Of a stretch of DNA of 41,726 nt, positions 29,110 through 38,210 are shown in pieces. Numbering within the stretch: the stretch's first letter is position 1; every line of letters starts with the position of its first letter. The notes under the pieces are model-generated. The model worked only from the letters and a program-made list of their open reading frames with translations. It was not told the origin of the DNA and ran no database searches. The translations under genes were made by a program, and so were the position numbers. The stretch covers positions 1-41,726 of the IMG/VR virus record IMGVR_UViG_3300043395_002142. One strand, 5' to 3'. The DNA comes from a virus.

Positions 29110-32100
29110 TTGGATACTCTCTCTTTGTATTGCCGAATGGACCAGCTGATAGACTGGATATCCATAGATTCACCGGCTTCTGTATGGTTCAAAACGGTTT
29201 GGATGAATGTATTGCGTTGCTGGAAAAGAGGCACGTACAAACGCACAACTGGCGCGGGTTCCGTGACCACTTTGGCCTCAAGTGTCTCTGCTTGTCCCCA
29301 GGGAAAAAAGCCCCAGGGAGCAAAGCCCCAACCGCCTACGGTGCCCAACACGTTGGCGTCGGACCAAATCGCCTCCTCCGACCCACCGAACGACGCGCCT
29401 TGGAATGTAACCCTGAGGCGCGTGATGTTCTGGCTTCTCGTATGAAATTGGATCTGAGCAAATTGTTTGCCCAGACCCACCGTCCCGCCATGATACGGAG
29501 CCATTACCACGTTACTCTCTATATTAGCATAGAGTTGCGTGGACAGACCTGTGAAGAGGTTACTTGCCTTAGCGAACGTGACTAAATATTGACCAGCCGC
29601 AAGGTTCTCAACCGCACGAATGCGGTTAATGATATTGGCGTATACGATAATGTCGCCAATCTGTGGAGTCCTGCCCACGATTGTTATGACTGCCCTACGA
29701 TTGCCAACATATACAGAGTCAATACTGCAAGCGTAATTCTGGCCGGTAAATTCAAGCCGGTTGCCGTATTTGCGCTCTTTGTAAATGCTGTTATTCGATA
29801 CGATGAAAAGCTTATTTTGCGGCCCAACAATGCCAGCCGTAAAAAGGTAGTCGGATGAGGTCCACGTATCGTTCAGCGAGTTATAGATGTACGTGATGTT
29901 CTTAACTGGCGAATTGTATCCAAGGGTACTGATTCGGTAGGTACGGTCTGACTCATACGATACCGCCGCTGTTTGCTCGTTCAAGTTTGACGCGCCGAGA
30001 ATGGGCTCAATAAAGTTCTCAATACGACGCGACAAGATCTCGACACTAGAATCAGTCGCGGAGCAAATGCCCTGCGTACCCAGGAAGTACACCTTGTTAT
30101 TGAGCAAAGCGCCGCTATTTGCTGCGAGAACAATGACGGTTGTATCGAGAGGCGTAACACCGAAATTAGCAATATTGTTGCCAGTAATTTTAAATATTCC
30201 ATCTTCTTTCAAAAGAATAACGCTGTCGCGAAGGGCAAAGATGCGCTTGATCGCTTTGTTCTTTGACCCAACGAGGAGATAGTTGACGACCGGCACCGCC
30301 TCTGGTTCGCCTACTTTTGAGATAAAAACCGCGTTTTTTTGGATGTTGTTCTTACTGCTTACCTGTCCGTTGCTAGTAAAGTTTGCAGGAAGGACTTGGC
30401 TAAATGCGTTCCGCAAACCTGCGCTTGAGGCTGCCAAGTATATAGTTCCGGTAAAATCTTCGGCGCTAATCCTGATCTTGCCCGGAGTATCGTCGATCCC
30501 AGAGACATAATTGCCGTATACTAGAGAAAGCAAATCCCTATTGATGGCTTTGATGATCCCTTGGGCCGTACGCCTTAATTGCGTCCCTACGCTTCCGCTT
30601 GTCTTGTCGAATTGGAATATGGGGTAAGTACCATTCGAGACACCTTCAAAAAACAAATATGTAACGGCACTGTGAGCCACGCCGATCTCAAAAGTATTCA
30701 GCGCAGCATTGCTGACAGTGTACTCGCCAACCGCTAAGGAGCCCCCAACAACGTATGAGATGAAAACCTTGTCACCGTTGGAGAAGCCATGGGCCGCGTA
30801 TGTTATGCTGAGATTACCGCTAGCGTTGGTGATAGCCTCGCTTTGGACAGCCTGATTTCCGACGCCGCTGCGAGCAACATATCTTCTGGTCGTAGCGTCA
30901 ACCTTTACCTCAAGATAGTCATTGTTGGCGATCCCAGAAGTGTCAATAACGTCTATGTTCAAAATATGGCGCGTTGTGCAATCAGCATAGAACACGTAAT
31001 TTTGAAACAAGGCCATGTCGGTACAGTAAGGCGGTCGCAAATTAGCCTGAAGCTCGCCTTCTCGCGAGTTGGGGTTCGTATAGAGTTCAGTGGCGTTCGT
31101 CAAGAGGACGCTATCGGTGTTATCTTCATAGGTGAAAACGCGGTTACTGAGACTGACACTATCCAGCGTGATTTGTTCAACTAGTTTAAAGTCTGCGCTT
31201 GGGCTTGCTGTATCGCTATTGCTCTCAGTCGTGCGATAGATCTGGATGAAATAGTTTTGCGATACGAGGTTAATGTCATCGGGGATGGAAGCCGTGATCA
31301 GCGCAGCGCGGGATACTTTGTAAGATAAAACATGACCAGTTTCTGTGCCAGAAACACTTGTAAAGGTGAATGTATTACTTGTAACGACTGTTATGGTATA
31401 GCTGCCAACGGCAACAGGGTTTCCCCCAGTCGATGCAGTAACCGTGATTTGCATACCACTAGTCAAATTATGCGGTACTGTGGTCGTCACTGTCACAATG
31501 TTAGACGAATTCCTCGACCAAGACTGATCCCGAACAATCGCATTGGTAAGTGGCAGGATATCGCTAGGAGCACCGAGCAAAAGGTTTCCGTTCGCGTCTT
31601 CCCTGCCAAAGCACACACGATAAGCGATCTGGCTGTCACCTGGGATTGGACCGTTCTTGGGCAGGAACGCCCCACGACAGTCTAGGCCGCCAGGAGTACC
31701 CGCTTGCCATACGTCGCCGTTGTATGCGTCAAGCTTAAGGACGCCGCTGTCACTCGTAAAGTAGAGGTTTCCGTTTTGCTCAATGCTGCGACTAATCATG
31801 GGGGACGTGACAGAGACAGGATGACCACCTCTTACCGACAGCGTTCCAGTGACGTTGGGCTCTGCGCCAGCGTCGGCAAAGTAGCCCACCTTGTTGGCAA
31901 ACACACCGATGAGTTTTTGCTGATAGAGAAAGGTCGCGTTTACCGTGTCTAGGCCAGCGTCGTAATACTCATAGAAGCCCCGAATCTTTTGCAGAATGTT
32001 ATCGTCATTGATGACGACGTTGCGAGCCTCTTCCATGGCGCCATCTGGGAGCGTGAAAGTGTTGGGCTGCGCGAATAAGCCGCGAAATGTCTTAATTTCG

Positions 32101-32117
32101 GGGTAGGCATAGCTCAC
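29106..32117 (-). CDS. large tail hub or nozzle protein
   Basis: The protein has 1003 residues. The N-terminal part (KTFRGLFAQPNTFTLPDGAM followed by EEARNVVINDDN) and the later blades (YIYNSLNDTWTSSDYLFTAG, and KQFAQIQFHTRSQNITRLRV near the end) suggest a mostly beta protein, with beta-propeller-like repeats. This start pattern is found in podovirus tail proteins of the gp10/gp12 nozzle or stabilisation type that close the head and form the tail tip. The gene sits between the adaptor and portal genes with four-base overlaps. It is the largest gene here. The exact family assignment was not possible by eye. Confidence 0.65.
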   Translation of the reverse strand: MSYAYPEIKTFRGLFAQPNTFTLPDGAMEEARNVVINDDNILQKIRGFYEYYDAGLDTVNATFLYQQKLIGVFANKVGYFADAGAEPNVTGTLSVRGGHPVSVTSPMISRSIEQNGNLYFTSDSGVLKLDAYNGDVWQAGTPGGLDCRGAFLPKNGPIPGDSQIAYRVCFGREDANGNLLLGAPSDILPLTNAIVRDQSWSRNSSNIVTVTTTVPHNLTSGMQITVTASTGGNPVAVGSYTITVVTSNTFTFTSVSGTETGHVLSYKVSRAALITASIPDDINLVSQNYFIQIYRTTESNSDTASPSADFKLVEQITLDSVSLSNRVFTYEDNTDSVLLTNATELYTNPNSREGELQANLRPPYCTDMALFQNYVFYADCTTRHILNIDVIDTSGIANNDYLEVKVDATTRRYVARSGVGNQAVQSEAITNASGNLSITYAAHGFSNGDKVFISYVVGGSLAVGEYTVSNAALNTFEIGVAHSAVTYLFFEGVSNGTYPIFQFDKTSGSVGTQLRRTAQGIIKAINRDLLSLVYGNYVSGIDDTPGKIRISAEDFTGTIYLAASSAGLRNAFSQVLPANFTSNGQVSSKNNIQKNAVFISKVGEPEAVPVVNYLLVGSKNKAIKRIFALRDSVILLKEDGIFKITGNNIANFGVTPLDTTVIVLAANSGALLNNKVYFLGTQGICSATDSSVEILSRRIENFIEPILGASNLNEQTAAVSYESDRTYRISTLGYNSPVKNITYIYNSLNDTWTSSDYLFTAGIVGPQNKLFIVSNNSIYKERKYGNRLEFTGQNYACSIDSVYVGNRRAVITIVGRTPQIGDIIVYANIINRIRAVENLAAGQYLVTFAKASNLFTGLSTQLYANIESNVVMAPYHGGTVGLGKQFAQIQFHTRSQNITRLRVTFQGASFGGSEEAIWSDANVLGTVGGWGFAPWGFFPWGQAETLEAKVVTEPAPVVRLYVPLFQQRNTFIQTVLNHTEAGESMDIQSISWSIRQYKERVSK

Positions 32118-33052
32118 CAGTAATATCCCCCGCGAACACGCCAGTAATTGTACCCTCGACCACGCAATAGGCCGTTGCGGTTAATTATCTTCGTCTGTTC
32201 GCCTTCAATTCGCGGTTGAATGATCTTGAGCAAGTTCATTTCTTGCAGTTTGGCGTCTTTTTGCATCGCCGCGCTGCCTTCATAGTCGCCAATCGCATAC
32301 AAAACGCGGTCGGCGGTCGCAGTCTCTAATAATTGCTGCGCCTCGTCCGGTAGCTGCATCACTGGCGATTCTTGGGCCAGAGCCACATAGTCACCAACCT
32401 CGACGCCAGCAAGGTCGGAGGCACTAGCAAAGGTCAACTGGTTACTTGCTGCGCCTTGTAACGTCACATCGTAGCTAATCGTTGAACAACCAGCCTTGCC
32501 TTGGATGAAATCGACCTTGAGAGGCGGTAAAAATGCGGCAGGGATGGCATCAACCGTCAGCACGTTACCAGCAATCGCCACAACCTTGGCCGCTTGGTCC
32601 ATTGTCACCATGCGGTTTGGCTGCAAGTTGAAAAACTGGCGCATAATGTACGTGGAGGAGTTGGGCTCTGGCACAACCATGATACTGTCGCCGCTGAAAT
32701 AGAATCCAGTCGGCAAAGTCTGGTTGATAAACAGGTGCTCGTCCTCTAATGCGATCAACCTCATATCAACCATTCTAATGTTGTCGAGATTGTATTTAAG
32801 TTTTAAATCCCGCAACGCCCGGCCTATCGCCCGATAGTGAATCGGGTACTTCTTGACGCCTTGAGTCATCGGGAAATCGACGTAAGTTACAAAATAATTC
32901 TGATTGGTCGAAAGAAACAAGGGGACCATACGGTCACGAATCACATCGTTCGCCAAATCGAGAAAATTTTGGTCAGTCATCAAGGGTTGATTGGCCGGTA
33001 TTGTAATCCGACGCTTCAACCCTTGTAAAAATCGGTCGGATGTTACCGTCAT
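32114..33052 (-). CDS. head-to-tail adaptor protein
   Basis: The protein has 312 residues. A helical N-terminus (QNFLDLANDVIRDRMVPLFL) is followed by a beta-rich middle (YPIHYRAIGRALRDLKLKYN, GFYFSGDSIMVVPEPNSSTY) and a C-terminal helix and tail with RNGLLRGRGYNYWRVRGGYY. This resembles podovirus adaptors of the gp4 or gp11 type that sit below the portal and bind the tail. It is placed just before the hub-like and portal genes with overlaps of four bases on both sides. The strongly Gly/Arg/Tyr-rich C-terminus may thread into a neighbour. The family match is by pattern. Confidence 0.6.
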   Translation of the reverse strand: MTVTSDRFLQGLKRRITIPANQPLMTDQNFLDLANDVIRDRMVPLFLSTNQNYFVTYVDFPMTQGVKKYPIHYRAIGRALRDLKLKYNLDNIRMVDMRLIALEDEHLFINQTLPTGFYFSGDSIMVVPEPNSSTYIMRQFFNLQPNRMVTMDQAAKVVAIAGNVLTVDAIPAAFLPPLKVDFIQGKAGCSTISYDVTLQGAASNQLTFASASDLAGVEVGDYVALAQESPVMQLPDEAQQLLETATADRVLYAIGDYEGSAAMQKDAKLQEMNLLKIIQPRIEGEQTKIINRNGLLRGRGYNYWRVRGGYYW

Positions 33053-33423
33053 TTCATTTTACCCATTTTTCCGGGTTTGCTTGCCATGTCTTCCATCTTC
33101 TTTGGCGCTTGCTTCTGGCTCATCGCTGCGATAAAAACCCCGGTACCGTTTCTAGAAGCCGCTGGCTTGGGCTTAAAGTAGTCTCTTTTTAATTTCATCA
33201 ATGGATCTTCTTCACCTTCATCCATCCCACTATCACCTGCCATCATTTCCGCTTTTTCTTCGCCCATTGATGAAGGCTCGCCAGCCACAGCTTCCTGAAC
33301 TTCTTCCATCACTTCTTTATCGCTGTATCCATCTGCCAAAAGATCGTAAATTAGCTCTTTCAAGTCGTTTAGTTTTGAAAGTTTGACGTCCATGTCTTCT
33401 TGGTCGTTCATCTCAGCGCGCAT
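33049..33423 (-). CDS. acidic protein of unknown function
   Basis: The protein has 124 residues. The first 80 residues are rich in Glu and Asp (KLNDLKELIYDLLADGYSDK, VMEEVQEAVAG), and the last 45 are basic and rich in Met and Lys (PKKMEDMASKPGKMGKMK). GAGGAT lies before the ATG at 33423. This charge split is common in small chaperone-like or core proteins of phage heads and tails. It overlaps the adaptor gene by four bases. The function is unknown; an assembly factor or a minor virion protein are options. Confidence 0.55.
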   Translation of the reverse strand: MRAEMNDQEDMDVKLSKLNDLKELIYDLLADGYSDKEVMEEVQEAVAGEPSSMGEEKAEMMAGDSGMDEGEEDPLMKLKRDYFKPKPAASRNGTGVFIAAMSQKQAPKKMEDMASKPGKMGKMK

Positions 33424-33450
33424 GATTATCCTCTTTTGCTGTTAATTCTA

Positions 33451-33909
33451 TCATTTTGCCATAGTTCTAAAAACAACTACCCAGGTCGTACCGTGTTTTG
33501 CTGACCCGATCGCCACGTTGTCATCGCTCGTAATGATATTTCGTGAACGAAGATCCCGCATCCAGCGACCTACGGCCATTTGCGCCTCAAGAAAACCGCA
33601 AGCAATCAACTCAGCTTGAGCTTCAGTCCCGCAATCCCGGGCCCGTGTCTGAAAAGTCGAGTTGTCAGTGCCTTGATGCTGACACATTCGAGATTCATGC
33701 ATATCTAGCGCGTGTTTTTCCGCCGCGCAATTCAATGCAATCGTCGATACAAGCAAAGGTAGCTTGTACAACTCGCGCATGTCATTGACAGCAATTTGCA
33801 TCGTATCAAAGCCAGGATAAGGCGTTGGTGTTGGATCGGCTGGCGGTACTGGCTGCCATTGGCCGAACGCAAGAGATGACGAAAAAATGAGGGGGAATAT
33901 GATTTTCAT
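33451..33909 (-). CDS. secreted CAP-domain protein (second of two)
   Basis: The protein has 152 residues. Residues 1-16 form a signal peptide (MKIIFPLIFSSSLAFG). A Pro-rich linker follows (PVPPADPTPTPYPG). The domain then shows the CAP pattern: MQIAVNDMRELYKLPLLV, a His at 78 (CQHQG), a Glu near 97 (GTEAQAE), VGRWMRDLRSRNIITSDDN and a C-terminal TTWVVVF strand. The second cavity His of the H-R-x-N motif is replaced, so the metal-binding site seems altered. It is encoded inside the late virion block, unlike the first CAP gene. It could act in the periplasm or be carried on the virion. Confidence 0.7.
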   Translation of the reverse strand: MKIIFPLIFSSSLAFGQWQPVPPADPTPTPYPGFDTMQIAVNDMRELYKLPLLVSTIALNCAAEKHALDMHESRMCQHQGTDNSTFQTRARDCGTEAQAELIACGFLEAQMAVGRWMRDLRSRNIITSDDNVAIGSAKHGTTWVVVFRTMAK

Positions 33910-33918
33910 GTCAATTTC

Positions 33919-34608
33919 CTAGTATGTGAGCATCATTTTTAGCAAAGTTATTCCTGTTGCAGTGCTTGAAGCCGATATTGAGGCCGAAGAATTGTTTGTA
34001 TTGAATGCAAGAGTGTACGTTCTTGCATCACCACCTACAACAATATTGAATGTACCCTCGCTTGGCTCTGTTATCGTACAATTTCCAGCCGAAAATGAAT
34101 GAAATCTCCAGGCAACTCCAGATTGTAGTGCAAGATATACTGTAAATGATGCTGTACACCCGTTGGTTACGCTTAAAACACAATCTAATCTACCGGATGT
34201 TAATGCTAAACCATTTGCAACTGAAAAAAATGTTGTTGAAAGGTCAGTGAAACTATCAACAAAAACTGATTGGCCCATGAATAAATCTGGAGTCGTTGAA
34301 AGCGTCCTTGTTGCGCCTCCTGAATACTGACGGAAAATTTGCTTAATTTCTCCGTTCAATTTATGAGATTGATTCGCTGCCACACGTCCAAATGTCCAGC
34401 TTCCAGTATCGTCCACTGTTGCGATAGCTGAACCATCGTTTTCGTTTATAGTTATACCCGATGATGTTGCCGCTGTTATTGTGTTAGAAACCAATCCATT
34501 TTGAAATGTCTTCGCCCCCGCAAACGTCTGCGCCCCCGTTCCTACTAAACCAGGGCTTGTGGTTGTGGCTAATCCCGACGTGTTGAATGAAATCGCGCTA
34601 TTTGGCAT
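33919..34608 (-). CDS. tail fibre-like protein
   Basis: The protein has 229 residues. The N-terminal part (SFNTSGLATTTSPGLVGTGA, TFAGAKTFQNGLVSNTIT) carries the linker motif AQTFAGAKTF common in phage fibres. The remainder is a Ser/Thr-rich beta domain with FTVYLALQSGVAWRFHSFSA. It lies between two other fibre-like genes and the CAP gene. It may be a fibre tip or a chaperone-like partner of the larger fibres. It has no enzymatic motif. Confidence 0.65.
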   Translation of the reverse strand: MPNSAISFNTSGLATTTSPGLVGTGAQTFAGAKTFQNGLVSNTITAATSSGITINENDGSAIATVDDTGSWTFGRVAANQSHKLNGEIKQIFRQYSGGATRTLSTTPDLFMGQSVFVDSFTDLSTTFFSVANGLALTSGRLDCVLSVTNGCTASFTVYLALQSGVAWRFHSFSAGNCTITEPSEGTFNIVVGGDARTYTLAFNTNNSSASISASSTATGITLLKMMLTY

Positions 34609-34620
34609 GGGTTTGTCCTC

Positions 34621-35682
34621 TTAGAGTTCGGCGGAAAAAGTGATACCGGAGTTTGCTGTATTGGAATATAGAACCATACCTCCACCAACATAACCGCCGG
34701 AAAAACTTATATACAAAGATGCTTGAGTTGGAGACGTTCTGTTCTGTTGAATGGCGGTATTTAAAGATAAGTCAGATGCACTATTAGCACCATTTGCACC
34801 AAACACTTTGAAAGTTCCAACCAAAGCAGCCGCAGGAGCTATTCTCATCCTCACTGGAAATTGACCTAAAAACACCGTCCCAACTGTTGCGCTATCAATA
34901 CAGCCACTACCAAAAATATTAGTAGAGTTTTGCGAAGCATCGTATGACATGACATGATAATAACGCTGGCACAAAGCAAACTCTGTTCCAATCGGCCTTT
35001 GCTCAAACGGCGTTGCTTGTGGTCCGGCTTCGAGTTGGACGTTGGCAATGTCGAAGGTGCCGGATTGCTCTCCTAATGAATCAGTTGAGGCATTAGAACC
35101 ACTTCCTGCACTCAACCAAATTCTTAACCTTAGATAATCATCTCCGTTGGTACCTAACGTTTTCCCTGAAATACTCGGCAAAGTTACGGTTGCAGAATAT
35201 CTTGCCCATGAAGATGTTATGGCAATTTTATTTATGCCTAGATTTTGAACGATTGCAGAAGGCGAACCACCAGTGCCAAAAAATTGGGAAAACTCTATTG
35301 AAACAGATCTTGATGTGTCAGCTTTTGCCCAAAAAGAAATGGTACAAGTTTGACCAGATAATGTGGCTACACCTTCAATAAGTTGTTGCTTAATAACAAA
35401 GTTTGAAGCGTTAGCAACGCCAGCGGTTACAACCGTTCTAGAAAAATATTTTGGGTTTCCAGGAACGTCGGTTTGTCCAACCGTAAATGTTTGCTGGCTT
35501 GCTGTCTTAGTAGAGTTTCCGCCGTGTACGTTACTCCATCTATCATCACTGCCATACCCACTAGAAGTTTGGCTAGTACCCCTCTGCCAAATATCAAACC
35601 CGCCGTTAATCAGCTTATTCCTAAACATCAAGCCGCTGCCTGATATATCTCCATACGAACCTAGAAAGGGGACCGTTGGCAT
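34621..35682 (-). CDS. tail protein with a carbohydrate-binding-like domain
   Basis: The protein has 353 residues. LINGGFDIWQRGTSQTSSGY followed by ADRW-like YGSDDRWSNV is a strongly recurring phage tail motif. FDIANVQLEAGPQATPFEQR and FALCQRYYHVM follow, forming a jelly-roll like those of carbohydrate-binding modules. Such proteins are receptor-binding parts of tail fibres. AAGGAG lies six bases before the ATG. It follows the large fibre gene by 15 bases and probably works with it at the tail tip. Confidence 0.8.
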   Translation of the reverse strand: MPTVPFLGSYGDISGSGLMFRNKLINGGFDIWQRGTSQTSSGYGSDDRWSNVHGGNSTKTASQQTFTVGQTDVPGNPKYFSRTVVTAGVANASNFVIKQQLIEGVATLSGQTCTISFWAKADTSRSVSIEFSQFFGTGGSPSAIVQNLGINKIAITSSWARYSATVTLPSISGKTLGTNGDDYLRLRIWLSAGSGSNASTDSLGEQSGTFDIANVQLEAGPQATPFEQRPIGTEFALCQRYYHVMSYDASQNSTNIFGSGCIDSATVGTVFLGQFPVRMRIAPAAALVGTFKVFGANGANSASDLSLNTAIQQNRTSPTQASLYISFSGGYVGGGMVLYSNTANSGITFSAEL

Positions 35683-35697
35683 ATTTGCTCCTTAGTT

Positions 35698-38148
35698 TTA
35701 AGCGATTCGTGTAGCAACAATCTTGCCTCTGGCTGCTGCTGTACCAGAGGATAAGGTAATAGCTTGCCTTAGGGTTACGGACTTGGTTCCGTCTGTAGCT
35801 AAAACCAGACCGGGAATACTGCTGGCAGACCCTCCCCTAATTGCCGCGCCTTGTGTGACAAAAGCAACAACGCCCGAATTATCCCCGTTCGTTGCAATAG
35901 TTGGCGTAAATGTACTATCGTTATATTTTGCGTTTGCCATAAATATAGCGCCAGCATTTACCCCGGCTGCTTCGATATTCCAAACATAAAAATCAACTCG
36001 CCACAAACCTGCACTTGTTATTGGTAATGTCGCAAGCGTAAGGGTTACACCCCCAGTTGTGCTTGTGGTAAGTTCAGAGCCCGTAACACTTAATTGTTCT
36101 CCAACATAACCGCTAGGTATCACAACTCCACTTGTTCGGCCCTGGATTTGGACACCGTTTCCGCTTGTGTTGGCATTGATGGTGTCAACCGTCGGCGTCC
36201 CACCAATCACGCTGCTACCGCTAACAGATAGCGGAAAGTTTGTCCCCACCGCCGGAGCGTTAAGCGCATAGTTAATGCTTGCCGAAGTGAACACACCGGG
36301 AATGTTTGGCATGGTGATTTGAATGACACCGGCGTTGGTGATCGACATTAGAAATCCGGCTGGAGGCGTGTCGCCACTCACCTGATACGAAATGTCATAG
36401 ATATTGTCACCGCCTCGTACGAATTGGGCTTGGACATAGAAACGGAGATCTGTCGTCGCGTCAATGTATACCCAACCAGCAAGCCCGCCAGCGTCATAGG
36501 AGGATACGTCCTGGACGGTCTGGTTTGGTGTGTTGTTGAGAAGAGAGATTTGCGTCCTAGCATTGGCGCCGCCGACGACAACACCGCGCTTGGGAGCGAC
36601 ATAAAAGGTAGTCGTGCTAGAAGCCACACCAACCGGGACAGATACATATCCGATAGTGCTAGGCTCAGTCAGCGAGTAGGTTCCAGCAACACTATCGCTC
36701 AAGAAATAGACAGAGCCAGCCGTCAATCCGGTCAAACCCGAGATTTCGCCGCTAAGTGTCAACTCAAAGTTGTTCGCGTCAACCACACGCGATACGACGC
36801 CGACGACTTCCGCAGCTGCCGCAGAGGTTGCAATCGCTTTGGTGTATGTAGCGCCGTTCAAATAAAGCACGTTGCCGACAACAAAACCGTGTGACGCCTG
36901 ATTGATCTTATCAACCGATCCGCCTCCGCCAATCCCCGACCATGCCCCGGCTGCGTACCCTTCAAATGCCGTCAAATCGGAGTTGTACCGAATCATTCCG
37001 TTGACTGGCGTTCCTGGTCGTTCCGCCGTAGTGCCAGAAGCAACTTTGAACGAACCAGTGCCGTTCTGTGTTGCATTACCCGCAATCGTCAGCGTGTCGC
37101 TGGTCGCATCACCTAGGACAGTGTTGCCGTTGACAGTTAGATCAGTGCTGACTTTTGCTGCGCCTACTACGTCAAGAGCTACGGTTGGGGCTGCGATACC
37201 GACGCCCACTCGGTTGTTGGCTGCGTCGATGACAAGCGTGTTGCTATCAAAGTTAAGGCCGTTGGGCAGTGTGACAGCTGTACCGTTAATAGTCAGCACG
37301 TCCGAGGAGGCATCGCCAAGGGCCGTGTTGCCGGAAGCGTTCAAGGCTCCAGCGTTGACCGTTGCGCCTTGTACTGTCGTACCTTTGACCGTTCCGGCAA
37401 CGTCGAGTTCTACTGTCGGCGATCCGCTGCCAACACCAACTCTATTATTAGCGGCATCAATATACAGTGTGCCGAAGTCAAAACTTAAATTATTGGGAAT
37501 ATCGACGGAACCCGAGTTGATGACGAGCCCATCTGCGCTTTCATTTCCAAGTGTCACCCCACCCGTGAGAATTGCTTGCCCGCTTGTGACGATGTTGCCG
37601 CTAGTGTTGATTGCGGTGGTGCCGCCAATTGTACCGCTAGTAATAGCGCTTCCGCTTACTTTGCCCGCTGTCGAGATAGTGCCGCTGATGTCAGCGTCTC
37701 TAACTTGGCCGGGAGGAATCATGTAATTGATGAGTTTCCAATCACTGTCCCCAGCGTTGTATTGAAGCCAGACCACTTGTCTGTCTTTATTCATCACGAG
37801 CGTTGCTTGGCCCTTAATTGTTTCAGAGCCAACGGAGCTAATGGTGATGTTATTAGTCGCTGCATCAGCTTTACCGTCAACAATCGCAAAAATGCGACCA
37901 TTTACACCAAGCGGCAAAGTAACAGATACAGGTCCGGGAACAGTTAAATCTGTAACAACGGCAAAATCAGCCGTATCGGAAATGGTAACAGGGCTTACTG
38001 TCGCCTTGCGGATCGACTGCTTCATCTCATCAGCAACCGCCGCTTTGTTGCCCAGCGCCACAAGGAAATTGGTGAGGCTAGGCCAGTTAATTTCCCCAGA
38101 TTGCGGGATTGAATATGTTGTGCCGTCCCATGTGACGCTGATTGCCAT
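35698..38148 (-). CDS. large tail fibre protein (junction copy A/B)
   Basis: The protein has 816 residues from ATG at 38148, after GGAG; the ATG at 38172 lacks a site. MAISVTWDGTTYSIPQSGEI begins the N-terminus. Blocks of about 68 residues with GLNFDSNTLVIDAANNRVGV and LDVVG repeat, followed by TPVNGMIRYNSDLTAFEGYA and a C-terminal beta domain. The start (37366-38148) belongs to copy B, while the part below 37239 would also be the C-terminal part of the copy A fibre. The protein as written may therefore be a hybrid. It is the first of the attachment genes and follows the capsid terminator. Confidence 0.85.
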   Translation of the reverse strand: MAISVTWDGTTYSIPQSGEINWPSLTNFLVALGNKAAVADEMKQSIRKATVSPVTISDTADFAVVTDLTVPGPVSVTLPLGVNGRIFAIVDGKADAATNNITISSVGSETIKGQATLVMNKDRQVVWLQYNAGDSDWKLINYMIPPGQVRDADISGTISTAGKVSGSAITSGTIGGTTAINTSGNIVTSGQAILTGGVTLGNESADGLVINSGSVDIPNNLSFDFGTLYIDAANNRVGVGSGSPTVELDVAGTVKGTTVQGATVNAGALNASGNTALGDASSDVLTINGTAVTLPNGLNFDSNTLVIDAANNRVGVGIAAPTVALDVVGAAKVSTDLTVNGNTVLGDATSDTLTIAGNATQNGTGSFKVASGTTAERPGTPVNGMIRYNSDLTAFEGYAAGAWSGIGGGGSVDKINQASHGFVVGNVLYLNGATYTKAIATSAAAAEVVGVVSRVVDANNFELTLSGEISGLTGLTAGSVYFLSDSVAGTYSLTEPSTIGYVSVPVGVASSTTTFYVAPKRGVVVGGANARTQISLLNNTPNQTVQDVSSYDAGGLAGWVYIDATTDLRFYVQAQFVRGGDNIYDISYQVSGDTPPAGFLMSITNAGVIQITMPNIPGVFTSASINYALNAPAVGTNFPLSVSGSSVIGGTPTVDTINANTSGNGVQIQGRTSGVVIPSGYVGEQLSVTGSELTTSTTGGVTLTLATLPITSAGLWRVDFYVWNIEAAGVNAGAIFMANAKYNDSTFTPTIATNGDNSGVVAFVTQGAAIRGGSASSIPGLVLATDGTKSVTLRQAITLSSGTAAARGKIVATRIA
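37239..37365. repeat. 127-base exact direct repeat, second copy
   Basis: It matches window bases 1-127 exactly. Bases 37239 and 1 fall at the same codon position of the fibre frame. Bases further up (37366 onwards) diverge sharply from 128 onwards, while everything below 37239 has no second copy in the window. This marks the branch between two related sequences. Confidence 0.95.
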
Positions 38149-38160
38149 AATAGCTCCAAG

Positions 38161-38194
38161 TAAAAGAGGCAAGCCCCCACATTGGAGGCTTGCC
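38161..38194 (-). terminator. intrinsic terminator between capsid and fibre (copy B)
   Basis: On the minus strand, GGCAAGCCTCC (38194-38184) pairs with GGGGGCTTGCC (38178-38168) around a five-base loop and is followed by TCTTTTA. It stands at the same place as the copy A hairpin, with different but complementary arms. Confidence 0.75.
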
Positions 38195-38210
38195 GGATTC
38201 AGAAGGTGAC

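Noticed and set aside
36902-37726. 274-codon plus-strand frame
   Set aside because: It is antisense to the fibre repeats, whose low stop density on the other strand explains it. The minus-strand protein has homologues within the window.
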